DNA of 64,000 bases from Madurella fahalii (Eukaryota; Ascomycota; Sordariomycetes; Sordariales): contig CM056875.1 in the NCBI GenBank assembly GCA_029876055.1, forward strand, positions 4,241,001-4,305,000. The letters run 5' to 3'. Shown here piece after piece: positions 41,643 through 52,140 of this stretch. Both the position numbers and the translations under genes were made by a program. Position 1 is the stretch's first letter, and every line of letters starts with the position of its first letter. The notes below the pieces were generated by a model. That model made no database searches, was not told where the DNA came from, and saw only the letters and a program-made list of their open reading frames with translations.

Positions 41643-44521
41643 CTAACTCAACTCAGCCGCCACCAGCTTCAGCACCTCGGCCGTCTTCTTATTCGCGTTC
41701 CTCGGGTCCTTGGCCACCCTCTGCCAGACCTCGCCATGCCTGGGGTCGTTGAGCACGCACTTGGCCACCAGCTCGTTCCGCTTCTCCTCGGTGCCGTGCT
41801 GCAGCAGGAACTTGTAGTACCAGGCCCACGTGTCGCCGAGGTCGCGGTCCAGGAGCAGGGCGCGCTCGAACCAGTTCTGGGCGCGGTCCAGCTTGCGCTC
41901 GGCCCAGAGGATCCGCGCCGCCGTGACCTGCAGCAGCGCGTCGTCCTCGACCTTCTTGATGGCCTCGGTGATGAGCGACTTGCGCTGCGTGCGCGGCTCC
42001 AGGTGCAGGATGCGCTCCGCCCAGAGCAGCCCGCTCTTGGGCATCTGCTGCAGCGCGCTGGCCATGAGGCTGCGCGCCTGGTTGACGTTGCCGGCCCGCC
42101 GCTCCACGCGTATGAGCTCGGTCCAGAGCTCGGCCGACTTGGGTACCGCCTGCCGCGCGCGGTCGAGCACGCTGCGGGCCTTGACCACGTTGCCCGACCG
42201 CTCCTCGAGCCGCGAGTAGAGCAGCCAGAGCGGCACGGACGAGGGGACGGCTCGCACGCCCGTGCTGTACGCGTCCCTGGCCTGCGGGAGCTTGCCGAGG
42301 TCTTCGTAGATCTGGCCTTTCATCATCCAGAGCTTCGGCGCCGCCGGGAAGAGCTGGAGCGCGTCCTGCACGAGGTCCAGCGCCGCTTCGCTGGCGCCGA
42401 GCTGGCGCTCGAAGGCGACGCTCCGCATCCATACGCGGTCCGTCGGCGCGTTTTGCCGGGCGGTCTTGAGGAGGTCTCGGGCTTGGTCGATGAAGCCGTT
42501 GTCGGCCTCGAGGTTGACAGCGGCCAGCCAGATGTCTTCGTTGTCCGGGTTTTGCTTGAAAGCCCGAGCTAGCACCCGGCGGGCTTCGTTGATCTCGCCC
42601 GCCTTCTCCTTGGCAAGCATGAGCCAAAAGACCTCGACGTGCGGGCAAGCCTCGACGGCCTTTTCGAGGGCCCGCCACAGGTCGTCCTTGGTGCCGTGAT
42701 TCCGCTCGAGGTCTACCGCAGCCAGGTACAGACTCTTGCTGTTGGGGAAGACCCGCAGCGCGTAGGCATAGATCGCACGGGCAGTCGCGAATTTGTCCCG
42801 GTTGATGCTCGCCTTGGCATCCTCCATCCAGATCTCCTTGCGATCGTCGTCTTCGTCCAAGCCCCAGCCGAGTGTCTCCTCAATGATGTTGCTACATGTG
42901 ATGACGGCACCTTCCTCCTCACACTTTTCTGCTTCGGCGATCCACTCCTCTCGCTTCGGCATGGCGTTTTGTTTGGCAAGGAACTTAACTGCGTTCTTCA
43001 TCACTGGCCTCTTGGCACCCTCTCCGAGCTGCTCCTCCAGGCGGGCGGCAGCAATCCACAACTCGTGTGAGTTGGGCAGCTTCTTGACGGCCTTGTTGAG
43101 CACCTTGCGGGCGTTGGTTGGTGTCTCGAGGCGCGCTAGTGCCAGCCACAAGTCCAGGGACTCGGGGATGAGTTCTGTGGCCTTGGCGAGGAGCATCCGT
43201 GCATCTCCGACGTCCTCCTCCAAATTGACTGCCTCTTTCCACAGCGCCTCGGACTCCGGGTTGTGGTCCAAGGCTCGCCGGATGACCTTCTTCCGCGATC
43301 TGGGGTCGTTTTCGAGCTTCATGGCCTCCACCCAGAGTTTCACAGAGTGCGGGTTTGCCTGAATCGCTTGCGCGGCAATGACCTTGGCGTTGCGGTTGTC
43401 GTTGAGGTGGATGTTTTCTAGCCAGATATCCTCGCTCTTTGGACAGTGTTCGCACCCCTTGGCAATCAAGCTGCGAGCTGCGCCGGGTTTCCCGGCGGCA
43501 ATCTCAAGTCTGGCAGCGGCGATCCAGCTGGCCGCCTGTTTCGGGTTCGAGTCGACGGCCGACTTGAGCATCTTCCGGAACTGCTCAATGTCTCCGATGC
43601 TTTGCTCAGCGCCCTGCACATTGGCCAACGAGGTCAGGTACCCCTTGGGATCTATGCTGGTCGCACCTCCAGCCGTGGCTATGCCGCTGTTGTGTGACTG
43701 CTGTTCCAGGCGGGCGCGGAGCACCTTGTCGCGGGCGGCGCCAATCTTTGCAAAATCGGTGACGGTGCCGTCCTTATTCCCGTCCGTGGCCATGCCGTCG
43801 TCAGCAACAGTTGTGCCGAACTGGCCCTGGTCTCTCGCGGCGGCAAGGACGCTGTCAGGAACGGCGTAGAACCGCTGCATGCGGGCCTGGCGCGCCCTCT
43901 TCGTCCGGCCGGTAAGGTCCTTGGGGTCTGGCAGATTCGCCCACTCTTCGTCGGTCACTGTTTCCAGCGCTCTCTTGAGCCCGGCAAATTGCTGCTGGAT
44001 CTTTGGGTTCTTGCGCTCGTATTCCTCCCGTTCGGCGGTCTCTCGTGCTTCCCTGTGCGATTATCGGTCGGTACTCTGCTCATCTATGCGGAATGATAAA
44101 CTACATGCTTGACGGTGGTGTGGTAGAGGCAGAGCGAGAGACGGGGGGGGGTGCAACGAAGCGACCAGGTAAGAGTAACTAACCTTTGCTTCTGGCGGCG
44201 CTTGGCCATTTTGTCGTCGACCTCCTTCCATATCCTATCTGCTTCCTCGTCGTCCTTCTCGTATATGCCACCAGCGAAGAGCCCAACCTCGTTGTCCGGG
44301 TCTTGGTAGCGGGAGTCATCTTCCTTGTCGTCATCCTTTGCCTCGGTCAACCCGAGCTGGGCGGATCGCTTTGCGACGGCAGCCTTGATCTGGTCTTCGC
44401 TGGGTCCTTCACGCGCAGGGCCGAGATCTGATCGCGTCGTAAAACCCGTCGCGCCGCGGCCCAGACCGGCGACATAGTTTTCGGGTGCCGGCTGGCTGAG
44501 GAAGTCGCGCCTGCTGGTCAT
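41643..44521 (-). CDS. PRP6: U4/U6.U5 tri-snRNP pre-mRNA splicing factor PRP6
   Basis: Two exons, 44521-44184 and 44052-41643 (131-nt intron, GTTAGT donor, CACAG acceptor), give 915 residues. The N-terminal PRP1 domain is clear: MTSRRDFLSQPAPENYVAGLGRGATGFTTRSDLGPAR, then DEVDDKMAKRRQKQREA and TVTDEEWANLPDPKDLTGRTKRAR. The rest is a long array of HAT (half-a-TPR) repeats, for example WIAAARLEIAAGKPGAARSLI, LWLALARLETPTNARKVLNKA, and IWLAAVNLEADNGFIDQARDLL. Prp6 bridges U5 with U4/U6 in the tri-snRNP and is essential for splicing. Length matches fungal orthologues. An ATG at 44554 in the same frame precedes the conserved start and gives an unconserved leader, so 44521 was used. Confidence 0.95.
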
Positions 44522-45019
44522 GGTGCCCGGTGGTTGAATGTGCTGAGGTATCACGGTTCGCGACCTCCTTTGCTTGATTTAAGGTCTCCCAAAACCGAGT
44601 TAAAGAAGCCTGGCTGAGCACTGGGTCGGAAGGGATCCGTGCACCAAGCTAAGGGTTAGGGTTGTGTGGGTTGCCTAACGTAAAGATGCATTTGCTGCCG
44701 CTATCCATCGTATGGTTTGGATCCGGACTGCTACTCTTTGAAATATCCTAGGTGGGCTATTTGTGATAATCAAGCCGTTCTCCCTTTTCCTATTGGTTTT
44801 AGCCCATAGATACTTCCACACACAGCTACTATACACAGCAGGTAACCAAACACCTCCCCAGCCAGAACCTTCTATCCAGTAAAGCCTTCTCTTAATCATA
44901 CCTACTCGTCCAGATCGTAACGAAGAGACATAAAAACATAAGAGACCTTCCAACGCCAGAAAGCCCCTTCCCGGTATCCAATCCTAATATCTATCACCCA
45001 GTTTAGACTCATGGCTTTC
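44522..45019. other. intergenic region
   Basis: About 0.5 kb. It contains a short telomere-like stretch (AAGGGTTAGGGTT, 44651-44663) and an AT-richer 3' flank. No gene was seen. Confidence 0.6.
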
Positions 45020-48000
45020 CTATTGTAATAACAGAGCCTCCTCCCCCAACACCCCATACAAACCCTCAATCTCCTTAGCAACCACCTTCAACTCCTCTGC
45101 CACCTGCCCAGTAACTAGGGCATAAGCGTACAGCAGTGCATAATCCGACTCCTCGACATTGAGGTGCGCCATGCTCCCAAACCCGGACCCACGTCTGCTA
45201 CTCGCCCCGCCGTTGTTGAACTCGGCAGCAGAAGCATGGTGATGCTGATGCTCCTTACGGAACTGGAAGATCTTGCCCAGCAGCCGGTCTCGCGATCTCG
45301 TAACGCTCGGCAGCGCGTCCGTGAGCGGGTATTCGAGTATCAGCGACGACGCGAGCACCTGGAACACGTGGCAGATGCGCTCGCACAGCATGGCGCGCTC
45401 GTCGGCCGTGTACATCAGCAGGGCGCGTTCGCCGTCGGTCAGGCGGCCCTTGCGCTGCGTGACGAGGGACATGGCATAAAAGGCGTCAAGCAGGCGGGTC
45501 GTGCAGGCCATGAGCCGCTTGGACTGCTCCGAGGGGAACGGGCCCCGGAGCTCGAATTCTGAAGCCGCGCTGCTGCGGAGGGCGTCGAGCCGCGAGGCGT
45601 ACTTCTGGAGCGCGGCCTGCTCGCCCGACCGCAGGTAGGAGCGAGTGCAGTCGCTCCGCAGGAGAATCGCAAGGGGCCCTCGCTTCCAGATAAGGCCCAT
45701 CTGCAGGTACAGCATGCTGAGACCTTGCTTGAACTTCCTGCGCGCCGAGATGGGCCATATCAACCGACACACGATCAATCCCCAGAGGATGCCGATTGTC
45801 ACTGCCACGAAGCGGTGGAGGATAATCTCCTTGATGATGGGGTCGACCCCGCCCTCGTCGTCATCGTCGTCGTCGACTCTCTGGGAGATGCTGTATGCAT
45901 ATAACGTCACTACGTTGTACGCCAGCAGCGTGATTCTACCCATCGGAGCCTTCCCCAACGCTATGATGACGATGAAGCTCCCAAAGGCAACGGCAGCTCC
46001 GAGAAACACGAGGGCGACGGCATTTTGTTGAGACAAGTGCCAGTTCAACCCGGCCACAGTGACACCCATTAGCGTCCCCAAGAACCTCGACCAGCCGGTG
46101 GTGTTGGCAGCGCCGACCGTCATGGAGCATACAATCATGAAGGACAGGAGGCCCCATTCACCTCTCCAATGCCGGTAAGTGTCCCTGGTTTGGGGAATGA
46201 ACGCAAACATGGCCCAAAGCGCGGCTCCTGCCCCGACTTTCAAGCCAAACCGAACTGTCTCAATGTTAGAATGCAAGGGGGTCATGTAAAGAGTGGCAAG
46301 GGCTGTTTCTCACTGTCATCCCGTGCGACTTTCCTCAACAGCCGAAGAAGCCTCTGGGATAGAGTGGCGACGACCTTGTTGGCCTTGGTCTTCGGTGGAG
46401 CAACTTCCCACGCGAATGTGTCTCTCCTCTGTTCCAACTCAGCAGCTATCCCCCTCGGCATCGCAGTCTTCTTGATGGGCTTGATTAAAACCTCACGCTC
46501 GGCGTTGTCGTATGGTAGGGCCACAGCCTTGCGGCCGTGATGGTCGCCGTTCGCCCACCACTTCATCCAGTGCCAGCTCCGCCTTCTGTACTCGCTGCCA
46601 AACTTTAGATCATCCAACACGTCCAGATATCTCTGCATCTCCTCCCCGAACGTCTGCAGGCTGAAACTGAAATGACCGCAGGCGGCCGCAACTTCTTCAA
46701 AATCTGCCTGGACGCTCTGGGGTCTCTTGCGGTCCAATTCAAGCTTCTTATATAGTTCTTCAAGCGCATTTGCTCTTTCCCTGTTGAAGAGCGTCAGAGC
46801 ATCCGTGAGACTCTGGCGGAAGTGGTCGTTGACGGTTATCTCATAGTCAGGCGCCGATCCAAACGGCGGATCCCGGAGGATCTCGGAGAGCGTGTATGCT
46901 AGCGATTTCATCGAAGGGCCCAGCAGAGCAATAAAGAATTCAAATATCTCTGAGGGATGCTGCGCGGGGGGTAGGCTTGCAGCCGTGGCGTCTGACCGGC
47001 GTCTTGCCGCGGCGTGACTCCTCTCATCCTCGGTGCTCTCCTCTGACATCTCATCAATCGAAGAGAGAACCGGTAGTCGGTCAATGCCGCTCCTAAGGGT
47101 GTTTGATAGCGTCCGTTCTAGCGGCGGCGAGAATAGAGAGAAAGTCGGGGACGTGGGACACATAACGTCCGCAAATGACCCCATGGGCTCTTTTAGCAGG
47201 GCAAACTGCGAATTCGCCGCGCTCCGCAGCCCGCCAATGGACTGCGCCAGCGTCTCCATCGATCTTACTACTGCCCTGTCGAGCTGGTAAATCTTCTCCC
47301 AGCCGAGGAAATAGCGCTCAAACTTTGCTTCGCGCAAATTTTTGGTCATTTGGAGATAGACTGAAGAATACGTAGACGAGGCTTCGGAAAATTCGGATGA
47401 TAGTAGGTCTTCCTCTGATCCGCTCAGAAAGCCTCGGGTGATCAGGGCTAGCATATCCCCCAGGGAGACGGATGCCTTGGTCATCGACTGACGTAGCCCG
47501 GATACGGCAGACTGCCTCCACACCAAGAGGTTGACGGCGGTAGTGATTGTGATGCCCATGATGAGCATCTTGAGAACTTGTAGAATCTTCTGGCCCGAGA
47601 AGTCGCTCATTAACACAGCCGTCTCCTTGGTGACGATACCGATGATAGCCAGCGACGCGAGCGTGCTGCCAACATTGACCAGTGGATTATTCATTTTCTG
47701 TTTGACCCATCCTATGAAGCCAAAGCCGCCTCCGATAAAGACTGCCAAGACCACGGCGTGTGCAACAGGGACCATGTGCAAAACGTCGCCGAAAAAGACG
47801 GACGTGGCCATGGACAGGAGCGAGATGATCTCGGCATAGGCGACGGCCACAATTGCGATCAATATCGCCTCGATCATGGATCCTATGGACCTCGCGGGGT
47901 GGAAGTACACCGTCAGGGTAGCCACCACGTGCTTGCCGTCAGGCCTGCCCAAGAAATCCGAGAGGGGCGCCCAAAAAGTGGCCAAACTGCCCAGCGTGTA

Positions 48001-48431
48001 CGCGAGGGTGCACTTGAGTACGCCATGGCCCACAGGCGAGTCGAGCCAGCCGAGGACGCGGGCGCTGCGCTGGTAGAGGGTTTGCGCTGCACGGCGTACT
48101 TTATCCGACGCGGACCGACGCGAGAAGAGAGGCGTGATGGCCGACATGGCGGAATCATCGGTCTCTGTCGAACGCGAACTCGAAGTGCGGAGGGTGAAGG
48201 CACGGCGCACGCGCTCGCCCGTGGCGGGAATAATGAAGCTGCCATTGCGCAGTTTCTGCAGAGTACAACATGCTCTTGTCAGAGACGCGTCATCGGAGAA
48301 CTCAATTCTACATCTCGCGCGTTGCCGCACAGGGCATATGGACTTAACCAACTTACACTTCTTTTTGAAGGCCGTTGCGGGGGCCATTGGGCCGTCGAGG
48401 GTGTGGGTGTCGGGGAGCTGGACGAGCTCAT
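45020..48431 (-). CDS. ArAE/fusaric-acid-resistance-like multi-pass membrane protein
   Basis: Three exons: 48431-48357, 48255-46314, 46254-45020 (introns 101 and 59 nt) give 1083 residues. The short first exon encodes MSSSSSPTPTPSTAQW and joins to KLRNGSFIIPATGE; branch CTGAC and acceptor CTGCAG support it. The protein has two blocks of about five to six transmembrane helices (for example VVATLTVYFHPARSIGSMIEAILIAIVAVAYAEII; later WGLLSFMIVCSMTVGAANTTG and FLGTLMGVTVAG) separated by a long cytoplasmic region. This is the layout of the fungal BRE4/DUF2421, aromatic-acid-exporter-like family. Members of this group are linked to brefeldin or fusaric acid tolerance, but transport substrates are mostly unproven. 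A naive reading would start from an ATG at 48558 in a frame that bypasses the intron; the residues there are not family-like. Confidence 0.87.
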
Positions 48432-48934
48432 CTCGACTTTCTTCAGTTAATCGGTTCTCATGTCCTTCAGCGCATGGTCGAGATCCCGGTTGATGCCAGA
48501 GGATTCGAAAGCCACGGCTTTGCTTTGCGGGCGGGGCGCACAAAGAAATGCGGAGCAAAGGTGAGAAGGTTCAGGATGGAGAGCGAGATGAGGGTTCGTC
48601 TGTTGTTGTTGGTTGGCCCAGACTCGAACCCAAAGGTGCGGCTCCCAACTGACACGGTACTAAGCCCTGTACGGCTGGGGCTCGGCGGACGCTGTCCTGC
48701 CACAAGTGGGGGTGAGGTGACGTCGCAGACCTAAAAGCATGTACAGTACAACCCACTCAGTGGGGGCGGGGCTCTTGAGTGCTCAATCGAGATCTAGCTC
48801 GGCAATCCAGGGCAATTCCTCGACGATCCTGGTTTGCTGAATAACCAAGCTCGGCAATAAAGTGTATCGCACCTTTGCGGGGCGTGGAAGATATAAAAAC
48901 TTGTGTGCCATTGGAACCGGAGGCGGCGAGGTCG
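48432..48934. other. divergent promoter region (ArAE / HAD)
   Basis: About 0.5 kb between divergent start codons. It carries a perfect dyad TGTACAGTACA at 48740-48750. A TATAAAA-like stretch is near 48893, only about 40 nt from the HAD start. Confidence 0.6.
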
Positions 48935-49876
48935 ATGCGCAGATTCTTTCCCGCCATGTCTGCCACTGCGCCCTGGAAATTTGCGCCGTTGAATCGGCCA
49001 TTCACACCCAGCCCACAGACACGGAAGTTGGAGGGGATCGTCTTTGATGTTGATGGTACACTATGGTGAGCCATGTCCTGATCCCGTGTTCCCGTCTCGT
49101 TGTACCCTTAGAACGTCTCAGTGCACATCCGACGATCCAGTCTTACACAGCAGCAGCCTTATCTTCCTACATAGTCCACTAACACAACCCGTCCTAGCGA
49201 GCCCCAAACCTACATGTTCGCCGAGATGCGCAACGCCCTGGGCATCTCCAAAGGCCAAGACATCCTCGAGCACGTCTACAGCCTACCGACTCCCGAGCAA
49301 CAGCACCGCGCCATGGAGATAATCCGTAACATCGAGCGGACCGCCATGCTCAAGCAGGTCGCACAACCGGGGCTGGCCCGGCTCATGGCCTACCTCGACT
49401 CGCGGGGCGTCCGCAAGGGCATCTGCACGCGCAACTTTGACGCGCCCGTCAACAACCTCCTGAGCAAGTTCCTCGCGGGGAGCGTGTTCTCACCCATTGT
49501 GACGCGCGACTTCCGCCCTGCCAAGCCGGACCCGGCGGGCATCCTGCACATTGCCCGCAGCTGGGGCTTGCTGCGCCGAGGCACGGGCGAAGCCGGGGTG
49601 CCAGCACACGGGGAGGAGCAGCACCGGCCCGAGAGCGGGCAGGACGGAGCCGACGGCCTGCTGCAGACAGAGCCCGGGGAGGAGGTCGCTGACGCCAGCG
49701 GCTTGATCATGGTGGGTGACAGCATCGACGACATCACGGCGGGCCGTCGGGCAGGCGCCAAGACGGTGCTGCTGGTCAACGACGTCAACCGGCACTTGGC
49801 TGATCACGAGCATACCGACTTGGTGATATCGCGATTGGATGAGCTAATCGACGTCCTCGAGAACGGATTGTTCTGA
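48935..49876 (+). CDS. HAD-superfamily phosphatase
   Basis: Two exons, 48935-49065 and 49198-49876 (132-nt intron, GTGAGC donor, CCTAG acceptor), give 269 residues. The haloacid-dehalogenase motifs are intact: motif I FDVDGTL (nucleophile Asp) at the exon 1 end, motif III region KPDPAGIL, and motif IV GDSIDDI. The cap helix is small, so it is a beta-phosphoglucomutase/phosphoglycolate-phosphatase-like member. Fungal homologues (yeast YOR131C-like) have no firm substrate. The upstream open frame reaches 48875; 48935 is the better first ATG, but an internal start at MSATAPW is possible. It is divergent from the ArAE gene. Confidence 0.9.
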
Positions 49877-50650
49877 GAGAAAACGAGCAAGCAAGCAAAG
49901 AAGCAAGTAATTACGCCCAGCAGCCGGTCCATGTTCGTCTAGCATAACCTAGAATAATATGCCATATACCCAAATCGAAGCAAGATCCTCCACGACAGGC
50001 ATCTGATTTTCACTACCTACAAGAGAAACCCCATACACAAGTCGTCGCTGTCCCACAGCCTCCTCCGTCAGGTCTTTATATCGTGAAGCACCGTTTGCCG
50101 CCTCCAGGAGTGGTGATTATCGCCAGTTTCCTTGCACAAAGTACCCTCGCGGTTCATAGGAGAAAGAGTAGAGGAAAACGGGGAAAAATTCGAGACACGG
50201 TGACGCCGGTAAATGCTGGAATGCTCGAGCGCAATCGAAGAGGCGGTGGTGTGGGTTGGGGAGTGTGGCCGAGAGCGGCCGGGGAAATTCGCCGGAAAGA
50301 TTTGAGGTGGAGAAAAAGGAGAATAGACGTGAAGGAAGCTGAGCATTATCGCATTCAAGGAAATACCCTCTCACACGAGACTTCCGCGGCACGGAAAGAC
50401 AGGCGCTAGTACGGTCTACTAGATGACAACCGGGCCGCTGCCTGACCATGAGTCTCTTTCTTCAGTTCCTCCGTTATGAGCCTTCGAAGCGGAGGTGGTG
50501 GGAGGGGCCCACTTGGAGGGGCTGATCAGATCGGCAGGGAGAAAATCGCCGTGTCCGCCCTCGGAAGGTTCGTACGCCCCAGATCTTGCTCTCCGCGCTC
50601 CCTGTTCCTGCGGAGCGGCGGACGAGGCTCGGGAATTGGGTTCGCGATGG
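49877..50650. other. convergent intergenic region
   Basis: This is 3' flank of the HAD gene and of the Ste7-type kinase. If the last kinase intron is not used, coding sequence would extend left to 50526. A GCAA-rich stretch lies at about 49887-49907. Confidence 0.55.
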
Positions 50651-52140
50651 TTATTCGTGGTCCCAATCCCGGATGTACAGCCGGTCCACTTGAGCGACCA
50701 AGTTGGCTTGATCCGCGGCGTGCTGCCGGTGATCGGCTCGGTACGCTGGAATGTTGGTCAGGATATGACATTATAATCCCAGAGTTGGGAATCTCACCTG
50801 ATGTGGGTGTCTGATCTGTCTGGGTTAGATAGGTTGGAGAGTCACTTGAGCGCAGAAGCTCCTTGGTCGCCGGGGAGAGCTGGGGAGCCAGATGGGATTT
50901 GCGGTTGTCCCGATCCATCAGTCCGCAGGCCCACTCTCTCAAGTCGACTGGAGTTCTCTTGGCAGCTTGTACAAACGGATCGCGGTCCTGGGATTGTTGT
51001 CAGTACTCTTCCTGTCAAATAAGCGGGAACGTTGAACGAGTACGTACAAAGAGCTCCTGGGGCGTTGGCCGCTGCTCGGGCTCCTTGTACAGACATTTCT
51101 GGATCATGTCGTCGAGGATCTGCGGGAAAGCATCGCTCTTGGGTAGCCTAGGTGCCGGCTCGTGCACGATCTGCTGAAGCAGGTCAAGGATGCCGGCAGG
51201 GGCATTCTCTGCATCAGATAGCTGTTCGCTTGCAGCAAAGGGGAATTTGCCGATGGCCAGTTCCATAATGGTCAGGCCGAAACTCCACACATCCGACTTG
51301 ACCGTATACTTCTCGCCTTGGATTCTTTCGGGCGCCATGTACGTAGATGTGCCCACGAACGTGTCGGCGATGGAGTTGATGAGCTCTCCCGAGACACCAA
51401 AGTCGCAGAGTTTGATGGAACCTCGAGAGTTGACGAGGATATTGGAGGGTTTGATGTCGCGGTGCATAATGTGATGCTTTGCGTAGAGGTATGTGAGTCC
51501 GCCGAGCGTTGCCTCTGCTATCTTCCCCAGGACGTCGACCCGAACGGGCCCGAACACGCGTGAGACGCGGTCAAGGGAACTGTCAAGAGCAGGTTAGTGC
51601 TGATATGCAAAGCCGGTACCGCCCGAGAGGGTACATACCCGACGTCCATGTACTCCATGCACATAATGACATCGTTATTCTCGTTGAGAAAGGCGCCGTA
51701 AAATGTGACAATATAGTCGGAATGGCAACCGTGCATGATTTGCAGCTCGCGAACAATACGTTTGCGCATCTCTCTTTTCGCCTCGACATGGATGATCTGG
51801 TCTCTGGTTAGCGCACGCCCAAGGCAGCGTAGTGAGTTTCCATGTCGGCGCAACCAACCTTTCGTGCCATGACTGTGTTTGTCGGGATGTGCCTGACTTT
51901 GCTGACGGTACCGCCATTGCCAGCGCCCAGGTCCTTGATAATCTCGAGGTCCTCGGGCTTGAGGTCCAAGTTGAACTCGATGCCAATCTCCAACTGTGCC
52001 GCATTGTCATCACCTCTCCCCGGAGCAGGGCCCAGACGGGCATTTTCGGCGGTCGGAGGAGGTTTCGGGGTTGGGTTCTTGAGAGCGAGGCCCTTGACAT
52101 TCTTGCGCTTCATGGAGCGCGGGGCGAATGGGTCAGCCAT
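50651..52140 (-). CDS. STE7: Ste7-type MAP kinase kinase
   Basis: Exons 52140-51859, 51796-51639, 51579-51048, 50987-50798 and 50745-50651 give 418 residues. Introns of 52-62 nt carry GT-AG signals. The N-terminus MADPFAPRSMKRKNVKGLAL is a family feature. The kinase has DLGAGNGGTVSKV (P-loop), HRDIKPSN, LCDFGVS, and an activation loop SINSIADTFVGTSTYMAPERI with the MEK Ser/Thr sites, followed by a Mek-specific C-lobe. It should activate a Fus3/Kss1-type MAPK in mating, invasive growth and fusion. The last intron (50746-50797) was chosen for its good GTGAGA, CTGAC and CAG signals; retaining it would give a 477-residue protein ending at 50526. An overlapping long frame in the leader ends at the start codon (see findings). 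Confidence 0.92.

Noticed and set aside
41736..42572. 278-codon plus-strand frame opposite PRP6
   Set aside because: It is an antisense shadow of the HAT repeats.
48598..48640. Possible tRNA T-arm (GGGTTCGAGTC on the minus strand)
   Set aside because: The flanking bases do not form the T stem, and no acceptor or anticodon arm was found.
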